64,000 bases of DNA, taken from Blastopirellula marina DSM 3645. Lineage in GTDB: Bacteria > Planctomycetota > Planctomycetia > Pirellulales > Pirellulaceae. The DNA is taken from positions 484,992-548,991 of the forward strand of contig NZ_CH672376.1 of NCBI RefSeq assembly GCF_000153105.1, in the 5' to 3' direction. Each line of letters begins with the position of its first letter. Positions within the stretch are counted from its first letter, which is position 1. This document shows, one piece after another, positions 46,027 through 53,581 of this stretch. A program made the translations under genes and the position numbers. The notes below the pieces were generated by a model. The model was not told the DNA's origin, made no database searches, and saw only the letters and a program-made list of their open reading frames with translations.

Positions 46027-46374
46027 CTAGTAGAGCCGCGTGCCGTTGGGCGTTTCACCGTCGGGAATGATCAGCACGACGTTTTCTTGGGCGTCGTTAA
46101 CGCCCAGCGTCAAAACTTCGGAACGATGTCCCCCAATCTGACGCGGCGCCAGGTTGACGACCGCGAGCACCTGTCGTCCGACAAGCGAGTCAAATTCATA
46201 ATTGGGGGCTAGTCGGGCGAGCGACTTTTTCACTCCCAGCTTTTCACCAAAGTCGATCTGCAAGAGATGCGTCGAATGCTTTCCCTCGGGAAAGGGATCG
46301 GCCGCGATGATCCGCCCGACGCGGATATCGACTTTCAGCAAGTCATCAAACGGAATGGTCGGTAGGCTGCTCAT
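46027..46374 (-). CDS. csaA: CsaA-type tRNA-binding protein
   Basis: A 115-residue cytoplasmic protein with the tRNA-binding fold that is also found at the C-terminus of methionyl- and phenylalanyl-tRNA synthetases. VDIRVGRIIAADPFPEGKH, LLQIDFG and the VVNLAPRQIGGHRSEVL and GVND motifs match CsaA, reported as a secretion chaperone in Bacillus. The gene converges on the MOSC gene, with only three bases between their stop codons. It is likely cotranscribed with the neighbouring glycosyltransferase. Confidence 0.9.
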   Translation of the reverse strand: MSSLPTIPFDDLLKVDIRVGRIIAADPFPEGKHSTHLLQIDFGEKLGVKKSLARLAPNYEFDSLVGRQVLAVVNLAPRQIGGHRSEVLTLGVNDAQENVVLIIPDGETPNGTRLY

Positions 46375-46399
46375 GAGATCGTCGTCAGCAAGAGCCGTA

Positions 46400-47260
46400 C
46401 TAGGCGGCTCGTTTCAATGTCTGCGCGCCGCCGAGTCGACGGAAGATCATGTCATCACGCTGGGCCAAGCCGTTGGAGCAGCGCGAGGGACGGTTGGCTC
46501 GCATCAGCTTCTCATTGTCGGTGCCGCTCGCTCTGGCGACGTACGACGGATCGCGTGCGTGCCACAAATGATGCGTTCGCGTCCAACGCATGCTGGAGCG
46601 GAAGCGGACGCCGGCCTGATAGAGTCGCCGCTGAAGATCGCTATCTTCCAGACCCCAACCGACAAAGTCCTGGTCGTACCCGTTGACGGTTTCGTAGTCA
46701 TCGCGCCAGAGTGCGATGTTGCCCCCTTTCATACGGGGGCGATCAGGCAATCCAAGTCGGCTATAGATTTCGGCCCGCAGCGATTTCCAACGCATGCGTC
46801 GTTCTTCTTGTTCCGTCGCCCAAGCGCGAAAATCACCAAACCGAATTTCGTTGATATCGATCGATTCAGACAGTTGCTGATTCAGCCAGATCGAGTCGCC
46901 CACCATGGCGAAACCGCGGCGACGATGATTTAAATGCTGAGCCACGAAGTCGGGGGGCGCGACCAGGTCACCGTCCAAAAACAGGATGTAAGGAGCCCGA
47001 GCTACCGAGACTCCTTCGTTGCGACATTTGGCCAGCTGAAACCCATCATGCGGATGGGTGGTGTAGGCGACCGGAAAGTCGACTTGCTCGGCGAATTGCG
47101 CGACCACCTGCTCGGTTTCGTCACGGGAGCCGTCGTCGGTGACGACGACTTCAAAGTCGTTGGCGCCGCAGCGCTGCATCGCCAGGGATTCCAGCGATCG
47201 GCGAAGATGCTGCGGACGTTGAAACGTCGAGATGATGACCGCAATTTCGGGAGATGGCAT
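46400..47260 (-). CDS. GT2 glycosyltransferase with galactosyltransferase-type C-terminus
   Basis: A 286-residue enzyme with GT2 motifs ISTFQRPQHLRRSLESL, VTDDGSRDETEQVV and the DxD-like FLDGDLVAPPDF, followed by the GWGLEDSDLQRRLYQ motif of the chondroitin-synthase/galactosyltransferase C-terminal region. These enzymes add sugars to surface polysaccharides or glycoproteins. It is probably cytoplasmic and could be membrane-associated. No polysaccharide locus surrounds it, so donor and acceptor are unknown. Confidence 0.9.
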   Translation of the reverse strand: MPSPEIAVIISTFQRPQHLRRSLESLAMQRCGANDFEVVVTDDGSRDETEQVVAQFAEQVDFPVAYTTHPHDGFQLAKCRNEGVSVARAPYILFLDGDLVAPPDFVAQHLNHRRRGFAMVGDSIWLNQQLSESIDINEIRFGDFRAWATEQEERRMRWKSLRAEIYSRLGLPDRPRMKGGNIALWRDDYETVNGYDQDFVGWGLEDSDLQRRLYQAGVRFRSSMRWTRTHHLWHARDPSYVARASGTDNEKLMRANRPSRCSNGLAQRDDMIFRRLGGAQTLKRAA

Positions 47261-47359
47261 GAACGTGGTCGTGTGCTATTGGATGCCCCAGCGCAAAGTC
47301 GAACAGGCAAGTGATAGGCGAAACGCACTGCTCGAGTCAAGACGAAATCGAGCGGCGTA

Positions 47360-48091
47360 TCAGCTCGAATTGGGCGATTGGGTTAAATGAACGAGTCGAA
47401 GTCCGACCAACTTGGCCATGGTAACGGCGATATAAAGCTGCCCAGTCACCGCTTCAGTCCAAGTTAGCGTACGCGCCAAATTGGAAAGCGGCTGAATGTC
47501 TCCCAGGCCAAGCGTCGTGATGGTAGCAAAACTATAGTAAATCAAGGCCGCCAAGCGACGGCCTGCATGCCCATCATTGGGGGTAGAGAATTTGATTGCG
47601 CTGGAATCGAACGTGACCACGCTTAGATAAGCGATCGCCCAGATGAGACCCAGCAGCAAGTAAACGCTGACGCCTCCTAGAACCTGGTCGGTCGTGACTC
47701 GGTTGGCGCGGGAGACGTCTCGACCAATCACCCCAACGATGGTGCTGAGGAATGCGATCATCAAAACATTTCGCAGCAAATACCACTGCATCGCCGTCTC
47801 GGCGTCACGAAAATCTTCCATGCCGCGGACCGTCCAAATGGTCACAATTGGCGGCACGGCGCTCAGCCCGATCAGCAGTAATCGTCGGTGACGGATCAAA
47901 ACGTCATACGCCGTGGCCAGGATCACAAGCGAAAGGAGCAGATCGGAGATCCAATATCCGATCGACGAGTCTGGACGCAACGTCTCGCCGGCCATCAGCA
48001 TGATCAACGCGATCAACGTCACGGCATGTCGATGCCGGATCAACCAATCTCGCGAAGATTCGGTCGGGGGCAGGGGGGCTGCGTCGGACAT
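47360..48091 (-). CDS. Ion channel-like membrane protein
   Basis: A 243-residue protein with six hydrophobic segments, the last two of which form a pore-module: an ATITTLGLGDIQPLS loop near residue 192 lies between two helices as in two-transmembrane ion channels (Ion_trans_2). In K+ channels the filter is TVGYGD; here it is TLGLGD, so selectivity may differ. Most of the N-terminal four helices resemble a voltage-sensor-like region but lack an obvious positively charged repeat. The gene lies immediately downstream, on the minus strand, of the LysM protein gene. Confidence 0.82.
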   Translation of the reverse strand: MSDAAPLPPTESSRDWLIRHRHAVTLIALIMLMAGETLRPDSSIGYWISDLLLSLVILATAYDVLIRHRRLLLIGLSAVPPIVTIWTVRGMEDFRDAETAMQWYLLRNVLMIAFLSTIVGVIGRDVSRANRVTTDQVLGGVSVYLLLGLIWAIAYLSVVTFDSSAIKFSTPNDGHAGRRLAALIYYSFATITTLGLGDIQPLSNLARTLTWTEAVTGQLYIAVTMAKLVGLRLVHLTQSPNSS

Positions 48092-48114
48092 TTGTCGGTC
48101 GAAGTCCTCGTGGA

Positions 48115-49317
48115 TTAGCGGCGAATCGTCACTTTGGATCCGACCGAAAGGATGCCGAACAAGTCTTCCGCGTCGCGAGGACTCAATTGGATCGATCCGG
48201 TGGGGCCGCCTGTTTCTCCATGCAGCGTGACGCCGCCGTCCAAATAGACCGCATGCTCGCCAAAGCTGCCGCCGCTGACTTGCCCATACGAACTTTGTTG
48301 AGCGCCATAGCGGTTGGCTGGATCTTCTTTGCGAACAACTTGATGTTCGCCCGGCTGAACCGCGCCTGCATCGACGATCGTCACCGGGAACTTACCGGCG
48401 AAGCAACCATCAATCGTCAGGATCATTTCGCGGCTCGCTAGACTGACGGTCGCTGAAAAGGGGCCCTGCATGACTTTCAAACGCTCGTTGGCGGAAAGTA
48501 ACTCGGGATTCGAGATGCCGTTGATTCGTTGCAGGAGAATGGTCGGAACTTGATGTTTGGCGGCAATTTCGCTTAGCGATTCGCCGCGCTGCACCACATA
48601 GGGTTCCGCCAGCAGGTGTTCGGTCGAATAGACGACGCTGCCGGCCAACTGGCTGAGCAGCAGATTCAGCTGTTCGCTTTGTTCCGTCGTCAACTCGGCC
48701 CGTCCGCGCCAGACCGTGAGCGTACGCAGAGCCTCGGACCATTGATTTTGCTCCAATTGCATTTTCGCCATGCGCCAGTCCGATTCAAAACTGGGACGCA
48801 TGTTGGCCGATGCGGGTCGCGCTTCCATGCCGCCGTAACCGGCGTTGGCCGAACTGGCCGCCGCATAGGCGGAATCATCCGAGACGACGGCGTCATACGA
48901 CGAATTTTCGTACGAAGACGAACCATAGGTCGATGCCGCAGGCGGTTGATAAGGCGCTGTCGAATCGGCGAGATTGTTTTGGCTAACCGGCTGCGCTTCG
49001 ATCAACGGCAGTTGTCGATCATGTCCCGACGCATGGTCGTGGCTTGCTGCGGCCGGCGATGAGGAAGTTCCTAGCGGCGGCGCCATCTCAAGCGACGTCT
49101 GATCGCTATTGGGCGACTGCAGCCCTGCCGAGAAAGCGGGAGCGATGGCTCCGCTCGGCGAAGGAGAGCCGGAGAAACTAGGAGCGATGTCGCCGCTCGC
49201 TATTCCTTCGATCTCCAACTTGGGAGCCGACTCCTCTGGTTGATTAAGATGGTGGTAAACGCCGTAAGCAACCGCCATCAAGACGATCACCATGCACGCG
49301 GTTTTGATGGTTTCCAC
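48115..49317 (-). CDS. LysM plus L,D-transpeptidase-like protein with Ser in place of catalytic Cys
   Basis: A 400-residue protein. One N-terminal hydrophobic helix (about residues 5-20) precedes a low-complexity Ser/Ala/Tyr region to about residue 175. LysM is at about 240-285 (YVVQRGESLSEIAAKHQVP). The C-terminal YkuD/L,D-transpeptidase-like fold (about 287-398) contains LHGETGG with His366, but in the conserved G-C-I-R-M position the sequence is TGSIQLS, so Ser375 replaces the catalytic Cys. L,D-transpeptidases cross-link peptidoglycan peptides by a Cys nucleophile. The protein may bind cell wall but should not be a standard transpeptidase. The fold call is firm; loss of activity is inferred. 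Confidence 0.87.
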   Translation of the reverse strand: METIKTACMVIVLMAVAYGVYHHLNQPEESAPKLEIEGIASGDIAPSFSGSPSPSGAIAPAFSAGLQSPNSDQTSLEMAPPLGTSSSPAAASHDHASGHDRQLPLIEAQPVSQNNLADSTAPYQPPAASTYGSSSYENSSYDAVVSDDSAYAAASSANAGYGGMEARPASANMRPSFESDWRMAKMQLEQNQWSEALRTLTVWRGRAELTTEQSEQLNLLLSQLAGSVVYSTEHLLAEPYVVQRGESLSEIAAKHQVPTILLQRINGISNPELLSANERLKVMQGPFSATVSLASREMILTIDGCFAGKFPVTIVDAGAVQPGEHQVVRKEDPANRYGAQQSSYGQVSGGSFGEHAVYLDGGVTLHGETGGPTGSIQLSPRDAEDLFGILSVGSKVTIRR

Positions 49318-49413
49318 GTTTTCGTCCTCCTTGACGAAATCGCACTCTGTTATCTGATAAATGACTCAACTTGGCCCTGCCGCGGCGCCGACCAAAGATA
49401 GTGAGGTAATATC

Positions 49414-49695
49414 GTGAGCCGATGGGACGAAGATGATTTTGATGACGACGACGAATCCTTCGTCGACGATGAAGCCTGGACCGACGACGATTTGCCGAGC
49501 GACGATCCAGACGACTATCTTGATCACTGTCCCCAGTGCGGCGGCGAAATCTATAGCGAAGCCGACGTTTGTCCACACTGCGGCGAGTACCTGATCCACC
49601 GTTATTCGCCGTGGAGCAATCAGAGCTTCTGGTGGGTTGCTCTGGGACTGCTCGGCGTCATCGCGGTGATCACCTCACTACTCATTGGTTTCTAA
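49414..49695 (+). CDS. Small zinc-ribbon membrane protein with acidic N-terminus
   Basis: A 93-residue protein from a GTG start preceded by GTGAGGTAAT. The first 35 residues are almost entirely Asp/Glu. A zinc ribbon (CPQCGG and CPHCGEY, about residues 39-59) follows, then one hydrophobic helix (about 71-91) at the C-terminus, so it is tail-anchored, with the zinc ribbon on the cytoplasmic side. Function unknown. The intergenic space downstream is short and shared with the DUF3050 gene on the opposite strand. Confidence 0.75.
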   Translation: MSRWDEDDFDDDDESFVDDEAWTDDDLPSDDPDDYLDHCPQCGGEIYSEADVCPHCGEYLIHRYSPWSNQSFWWVALGLLGVIAVITSLLIGF

Positions 49696-49800
49696 CCGAC
49701 GACGAAAAAACGTCGCAATTTGGCTAGGGCCGGCCATCGTAGACGATGTGACGAAAACCGACCAGAGCGATTCCTGGACGCTGCTAGCGGCGGCCCCGGC

Positions 49801-50577
49801 TTAGTGACCAGAGACCATCCCGTTCCAGAGTTCCATGCGCGCGTCGAGCGCCATTTCGGCCGCATGTTGCGCCGCATTCCATTTGGCGTCGTCATCGCCG
49901 CAGATTTGCGCAAGCAGCCGTCGCGACAACGGGCCATGCTGATCGCCGTCCAGTTCGATATGGCGATGCAAATAGTAGAGGAAGCGGTTCGCTTTTCCGT
50001 GGCTTTCGAGATTGATCCGCTCGACCAGTTTTTGGAAGACGCCGGGCAGCAGATCTTCGCGGCCGAAGGTGAAGCCTGCGGCGATAACCGCCGGGTTCCG
50101 CGAATCGATCAACGCGAAGGTCTGCATCAAAAACTGATCGACCGAGGGGGGCAGCGCCGCATGCAAACCGGCCGAAACGACATCAATGCCGTCCGCGACC
50201 ATGTGGATAAACGATTCGACCGGTTCGACGTTGGCGCCAACGTCGCGCATCGCGTCCAGGTACAACTCAAAGTGGCTGCAATATCCGCCGCGGCCATCTT
50301 CGTCGCACTCTTCGCCCAGGACGATCTCGTTGATCAACCGACAACTGGCTCCATCCGCCCGCGGAGTCCAAGGAACGTGGACGCAGGTCGCTTCGCGCTG
50401 CAGCGCTTTCAGCAGCGACATGAAGTCCCACACCGCGAAAACGTGCCGCTGCATAAATTTACGCAACTCGTCGACGTCGGTCAGCTGTTCATAAACCGGA
50501 TGCGACAGCAGCGCGTCGCGGCGGGGCTGAATTGCTTGTTCGATCTTGGCGAGTCGTGTTTCCATCGAATCAGTCAT
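49801..50577 (-). CDS. DUF3050 family protein
   Basis: A 258-residue all-helical protein of the DUF3050 family, which has a heme-oxygenase-like fold. Family-like features are the LLSHPVYEQLTDVDELRKFMQRHVFAVWDFMSLLKALQ start with several conserved His, the LINEIVLGEECDED stretch with acidic residues that could bind metals, and the HIELDGDQHGPL segment near residue 205. This fold supports diiron or haem chemistry, but no activity is established for the family. The ATG was chosen over a TTG 3 bases upstream; a third candidate is 12 bases downstream. Confidence 0.8.
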   Translation of the reverse strand: MTDSMETRLAKIEQAIQPRRDALLSHPVYEQLTDVDELRKFMQRHVFAVWDFMSLLKALQREATCVHVPWTPRADGASCRLINEIVLGEECDEDGRGGYCSHFELYLDAMRDVGANVEPVESFIHMVADGIDVVSAGLHAALPPSVDQFLMQTFALIDSRNPAVIAAGFTFGREDLLPGVFQKLVERINLESHGKANRFLYYLHRHIELDGDQHGPLSRRLLAQICGDDDAKWNAAQHAAEMALDARMELWNGMVSGH

Positions 50578-50624
50578 CAAGAGAAGCCTAAAAAGAAGGA
50601 GAACGGCCGCTCGTTGACGGTCGC

Positions 50625-50655
50625 CCGACGTCCCGTTTTTTCCGCGGGACGTCGG
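50625..50655. other. Perfect 11-base stem-loop after the EF-P gene
   Basis: CCGACGTCCCG pairs with CGGGACGTCGG around a nine-base loop that includes six T, between the EF-P gene end and the DUF3050 start. On the minus strand there is no T-run after the stem, so it is not a canonical terminator but could stabilise the EF-P mRNA end. Confidence 0.6.
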
Positions 50656-50682
50656 TGAAAAGCGATCGATTACGCGGGCCGC

Positions 50683-51249
50683 TTATTTTTTGACCCGTTC
50701 GACATACTCGCCGGTGCGCGTATCGATGCGGATGACATCGCCGAGATTCACGAACGCCGGGACCAAAATCTCGGCGCCGGTTTCGACCGTCGCCGGCTTT
50801 GAAACGTTGGTCGCCGTGTCGCCGCGAACGCCCGGTTCGCAGTAGGTGATTTCCAGCTCGACATGGATTGGAGGATTGATCGTAATCGGAAAGTCGTTGT
50901 ACAAAGTGGCCATGCATTGCATGCCGTCTTTCAGGTACTTCCAAGCGTCGTCGATCTGATCCTTGGTCATCTCGTACTGCTCAAACGTCGTGTTTTCCAT
51001 GAAGACGAACTTGTCGCCTTGCGCGTACAAAAACTGGCAGTCGGTTTCCGAAACGTCGGCCGATTCCAGCGTTTCACCGCCGCGATAGGTTCGATCAAGC
51101 GACGAACCGCGAATCAAATTTCGCAGGCGGCATTTGTAAAGCGCGTTCCCTTTGCCCGGTTTGACGAAATTACATTCCGTCATCAGGTAAGGTTCGCCAT
51201 CAATCTGGACTTTCAAGCCTTTGCGGAAGTCGCTGGTACCGTACTGCAC
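50683..51249 (-). CDS. efp: Elongation factor P
   Basis: A 188-residue translation factor that relieves ribosome stalling at polyproline. The three beta-barrel domains are visible; in the first, the loop VKPGKGNALYKCRL carries the Lys that is beta-lysylated in E. coli (K34). The GTG start at 51249 gives the standard family length and begins at the QYGTSDFRKGL segment; a longer upstream reading frame would add about 29 atypical residues. The lysine 2,3-aminomutase-like EpmB gene lies divergently 200 bases away, supporting modification of this Lys. EpmA, which performs the ligation, is not in the window. Confidence 0.95.
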   Translation of the reverse strand: MQYGTSDFRKGLKVQIDGEPYLMTECNFVKPGKGNALYKCRLRNLIRGSSLDRTYRGGETLESADVSETDCQFLYAQGDKFVFMENTTFEQYEMTKDQIDDAWKYLKDGMQCMATLYNDFPITINPPIHVELEITYCEPGVRGDTATNVSKPATVETGAEILVPAFVNLGDVIRIDTRTGEYVERVKK

Positions 51250-51451
51250 TTTTAGTTCTCGCTGTAAACTTAAGGTCGCTCCGGGGGCGATGAACCCGGG
51301 GGGGCGGCCAACATGTAGGAACGATCGTCTCGCCAATAAACCAGCCGCTGCCGGGGCCGGGGATCGTTTCGATTTTGGCAGCCGGCTATCTGGGCCGGGG
51401 GGAGATCTCTCCTGGTCCCAACTTTAGATGACTGGCTGATAGAATACGAAA

Positions 51452-52492
51452 ATGCGTATTGTAACTCCCTCTGGCGATCCTGTCCGCAGCGCTTCGGCCG
51501 ACGATTTTCCGTATCCGGTCCGTTGGCAAAATGCGATGAAGGCCGCGCTGCGCGATCCGGCCGAACTTTGCCGCTTGTTACAACTGCCGGAGGCCTGCAG
51601 CGAAGCGGCGATCGCCGCCGCTAGCGACTTTCCGCTGTTCGTCCCGCGCGAGTTTGCCGCCAAGATGACGCTGGGCGACCCGCACGATCCGCTGTTGGTG
51701 CAAGTCTTGCCAGTTTTGCGGGAACTTGATTCACCGCAAGGGTTTACGGTCGATCCTGTTGGCGACGATCAGGCCGTTTTGACCCCCGGATTGTTGCAGA
51801 AATACGCCGGCCGAGCGCTGTTGGTGACCACCGGCGCGTGCGCCGTCCACTGCCGCTACTGTTTTCGGCGTCACTTTCCCTATGCCGAGGTCCCCAGCGG
51901 AGTCGCCGCGTGGAGCGATGCGATCGCCGCGTTGGCCGCCGATCCTTCGATTCAGGAAGTTTTACTTTCCGGGGGGGATCCGCTCACGCTGGCCGATGCG
52001 ACTTTGGCCCAATTGGCTCAACAACTCGCGGCGATTCCCCACCTGCGGAGGATCCGCGTTCATACGCGTCTGCCGATCATGATCCCCCAGCGAATCAACG
52101 ATCAGCTCCTCTCGTGGTTGGTCGGAACGCGACTGACGCCGATTGTCGTGATCCATGCGAATCACCCGCGAGAACTCGATCTCCCGGTAGTGGCCGCGAT
52201 CGATCGCTTGAACCAGGCCGGCGTGATGGTGCTCAATCAGGCGGTGCTGCTGGCCGGCGTGAACGACGACGTCGACGTGCTGGCCGAACTTTCGGAGCGG
52301 CTGATCGATCAGCGGGTAACCCCTTATTACCTGCACCAATTAGATCGCGTCAAAGGCGCCGCCCATTTCGAGGTTCCGCGCGAGCGGGGAGTTGATCTCA
52401 TCCGCCAACTACGAGCGCGCCTGCCAGGCTACGCAGTGCCGCGCTACGTCGAAGAAATCGCGGGCCAGCCGAACAAGACGATCATCGCGTAG
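51452..52492 (+). CDS. epmB: EF-P beta-lysylation protein EpmB (KamA-like radical SAM)
   Basis: A 346-residue radical SAM enzyme related to lysine 2,3-aminomutase. The iron-sulfur cluster motif CX3CX2C is at Cys130, Cys134 and Cys137 (GACAVHCRYCFRRHFPY). SGGDPLTLAD and HTRLPIMIPQRI are typical of the family, as is the TPYYLHQLDRVKGAAHFEV segment near the end. It converts (S)-alpha-lysine to (R)-beta-lysine for attachment to EF-P. The gene is divergent from efp, with about 200 bases between, a common arrangement. The remaining enzyme of the pathway, EpmA, is not seen here. Confidence 0.94.
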   Translation: MRIVTPSGDPVRSASADDFPYPVRWQNAMKAALRDPAELCRLLQLPEACSEAAIAAASDFPLFVPREFAAKMTLGDPHDPLLVQVLPVLRELDSPQGFTVDPVGDDQAVLTPGLLQKYAGRALLVTTGACAVHCRYCFRRHFPYAEVPSGVAAWSDAIAALAADPSIQEVLLSGGDPLTLADATLAQLAQQLAAIPHLRRIRVHTRLPIMIPQRINDQLLSWLVGTRLTPIVVIHANHPRELDLPVVAAIDRLNQAGVMVLNQAVLLAGVNDDVDVLAELSERLIDQRVTPYYLHQLDRVKGAAHFEVPRERGVDLIRQLRARLPGYAVPRYVEEIAGQPNKTIIA

Positions 52493-52502
52493 CGCTTCTT
52501 CT

Positions 52503-52781
52503 TCGTAGCCCGAAGCGCGAGTATTGAAGTTGCGCTATTTGCCTGGTTGGCCGCGATAGCTCTGCTATCGGGGCGGCGCAGCCGTAGGAAGCATTTGTTC
52601 CCAGTAAGCAGTTCGGGGTCTGTTCGCCATTTCAAACGGTGCAGCCACCACCGCAGTAAGTCCGACCGCGGCCCGATGCTTCCTACCGACTTCGTCGGCC
52701 CAGATAGCGGAGCTATCCGGGCCAACCGGACGTGGATTGGCAAAATAGCGCAACTTCAAAGCATGCGCTTCCGGCTATGAA
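52503..52781. repeat. Long imperfect palindrome (dispersed repeat family)
   Basis: A left arm beginning near 52503 (GTAGCCCGAAGCGCGAG) pairs with a right arm ending near 52781 (its reverse complement reads TAGCCGGAAGCGCATGC). Pairing continues inward through TTGAAGTTGCGCTATTT, a GGTTGGCC segment, a GATAGCTCTGCTATC segment, and a GTAGGAAGCAT segment near the centre, with small insertions. The whole is about 280 bases, with arms of about 100 bases. It has no protein-coding frame that I trust. It resembles the element at 7011-7107 and degenerate pieces near 15205-15480, suggesting a family of MITE-like or REP-like elements. Confidence 0.75.
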
Positions 52782-52808
52782 GAAAGCGCATCACTTGGAA
52801 GGGGCCGA

Positions 52809-53501
52809 TCAAGTTGCTTTCACGGTGCTGGTCAGCGCTCTGGCCAATGGGCAAGCCGCCAGGTTGACCGCTTCGCCGCGACGGTATTTGGTCAGCAACC
52901 GGCGTGATTCTTCGGCTAGCATCCGCCGTACTTCGCGACGTTTTCCCTTGACCCGCTCGATCTTCATGTGATCGTAGGCGGTCGTTTGATGACGCAGCCA
53001 GGCGATCACCGCCGATTCGGCGCGCTGCTCGATCGGGATTCGTTTGGTTCGCGCGACGGTGCCGCTGCCAACCGGCGTCGCATGTTCGGTCACCGCGTCG
53101 GCGAGTCGATCGGCGATCGCGCGGTGGCCGCTATCGAAGCCCAGGAATTTTAGAACCGCGCCTCGAAAATCTTCGACGTAGGCGCCTTGTTCTTTTTCAC
53201 GCCGTGCGGCGCTCGAGGCCTGACGTTTGGCGTAGGCGTCGGTCGAGCGCTCTTGCTCGAGCCGGGCCTTTTGCGCCGCAATTGTCGTGGTCGGCGCCAG
53301 CACGCCGCGCGAGAACATGCGGCGTCCCTTCTTTTCCTGCACCGTCCAAGTGGGGCCGGCCGCTTTCACGCGTCGCGTCAGACCGGCGTCGCCCGGCGGC
53401 AGCAGCGACCAATCGGCCGGCGGCGTCAAAACTTGCCCATCGGACGTACGGACGGTGTTCGCGGCAGGACCAGGCGAAACGATACGAGTTTGCTGAGGCA
53501 C
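52809..53501 (-). CDS. DUF2293 family protein
   Basis: A 230-residue basic, helical, probably nucleic-acid-associated protein. The C-terminal DUF2293 region is recognised by RIPIEQRAESAVIAWLRHQTTAYDHM and KGKRREVRRMLAEESRRLL. The N-terminal segment TRIVSPGPAANTV followed by LLPPGDAGLTRRVK is typical of planctomycete members. The GTG start at 53501 was chosen because it matches where related proteins begin; the reading frame upstream (TTG at 53570) would add 23 atypical residues. The role is unknown. Confidence 0.72.
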   Translation of the reverse strand: MPQQTRIVSPGPAANTVRTSDGQVLTPPADWSLLPPGDAGLTRRVKAAGPTWTVQEKKGRRMFSRGVLAPTTTIAAQKARLEQERSTDAYAKRQASSAARREKEQGAYVEDFRGAVLKFLGFDSGHRAIADRLADAVTEHATPVGSGTVARTKRIPIEQRAESAVIAWLRHQTTAYDHMKIERVKGKRREVRRMLAEESRRLLTKYRRGEAVNLAACPLARALTSTVKAT

Positions 53502-53581
53502 GGTCGATGGGAGGTTGCGGGAAGAAACGAATGCGGGCCTTCGATGATACGCGCTTTCGCTACGGCGCAAAGCCCCAACCG

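Noticed and set aside
52444..52780. Small reading frames inside the long palindrome
   Set aside because: Palindromes create open frames on both strands; none has a start signal or domain.
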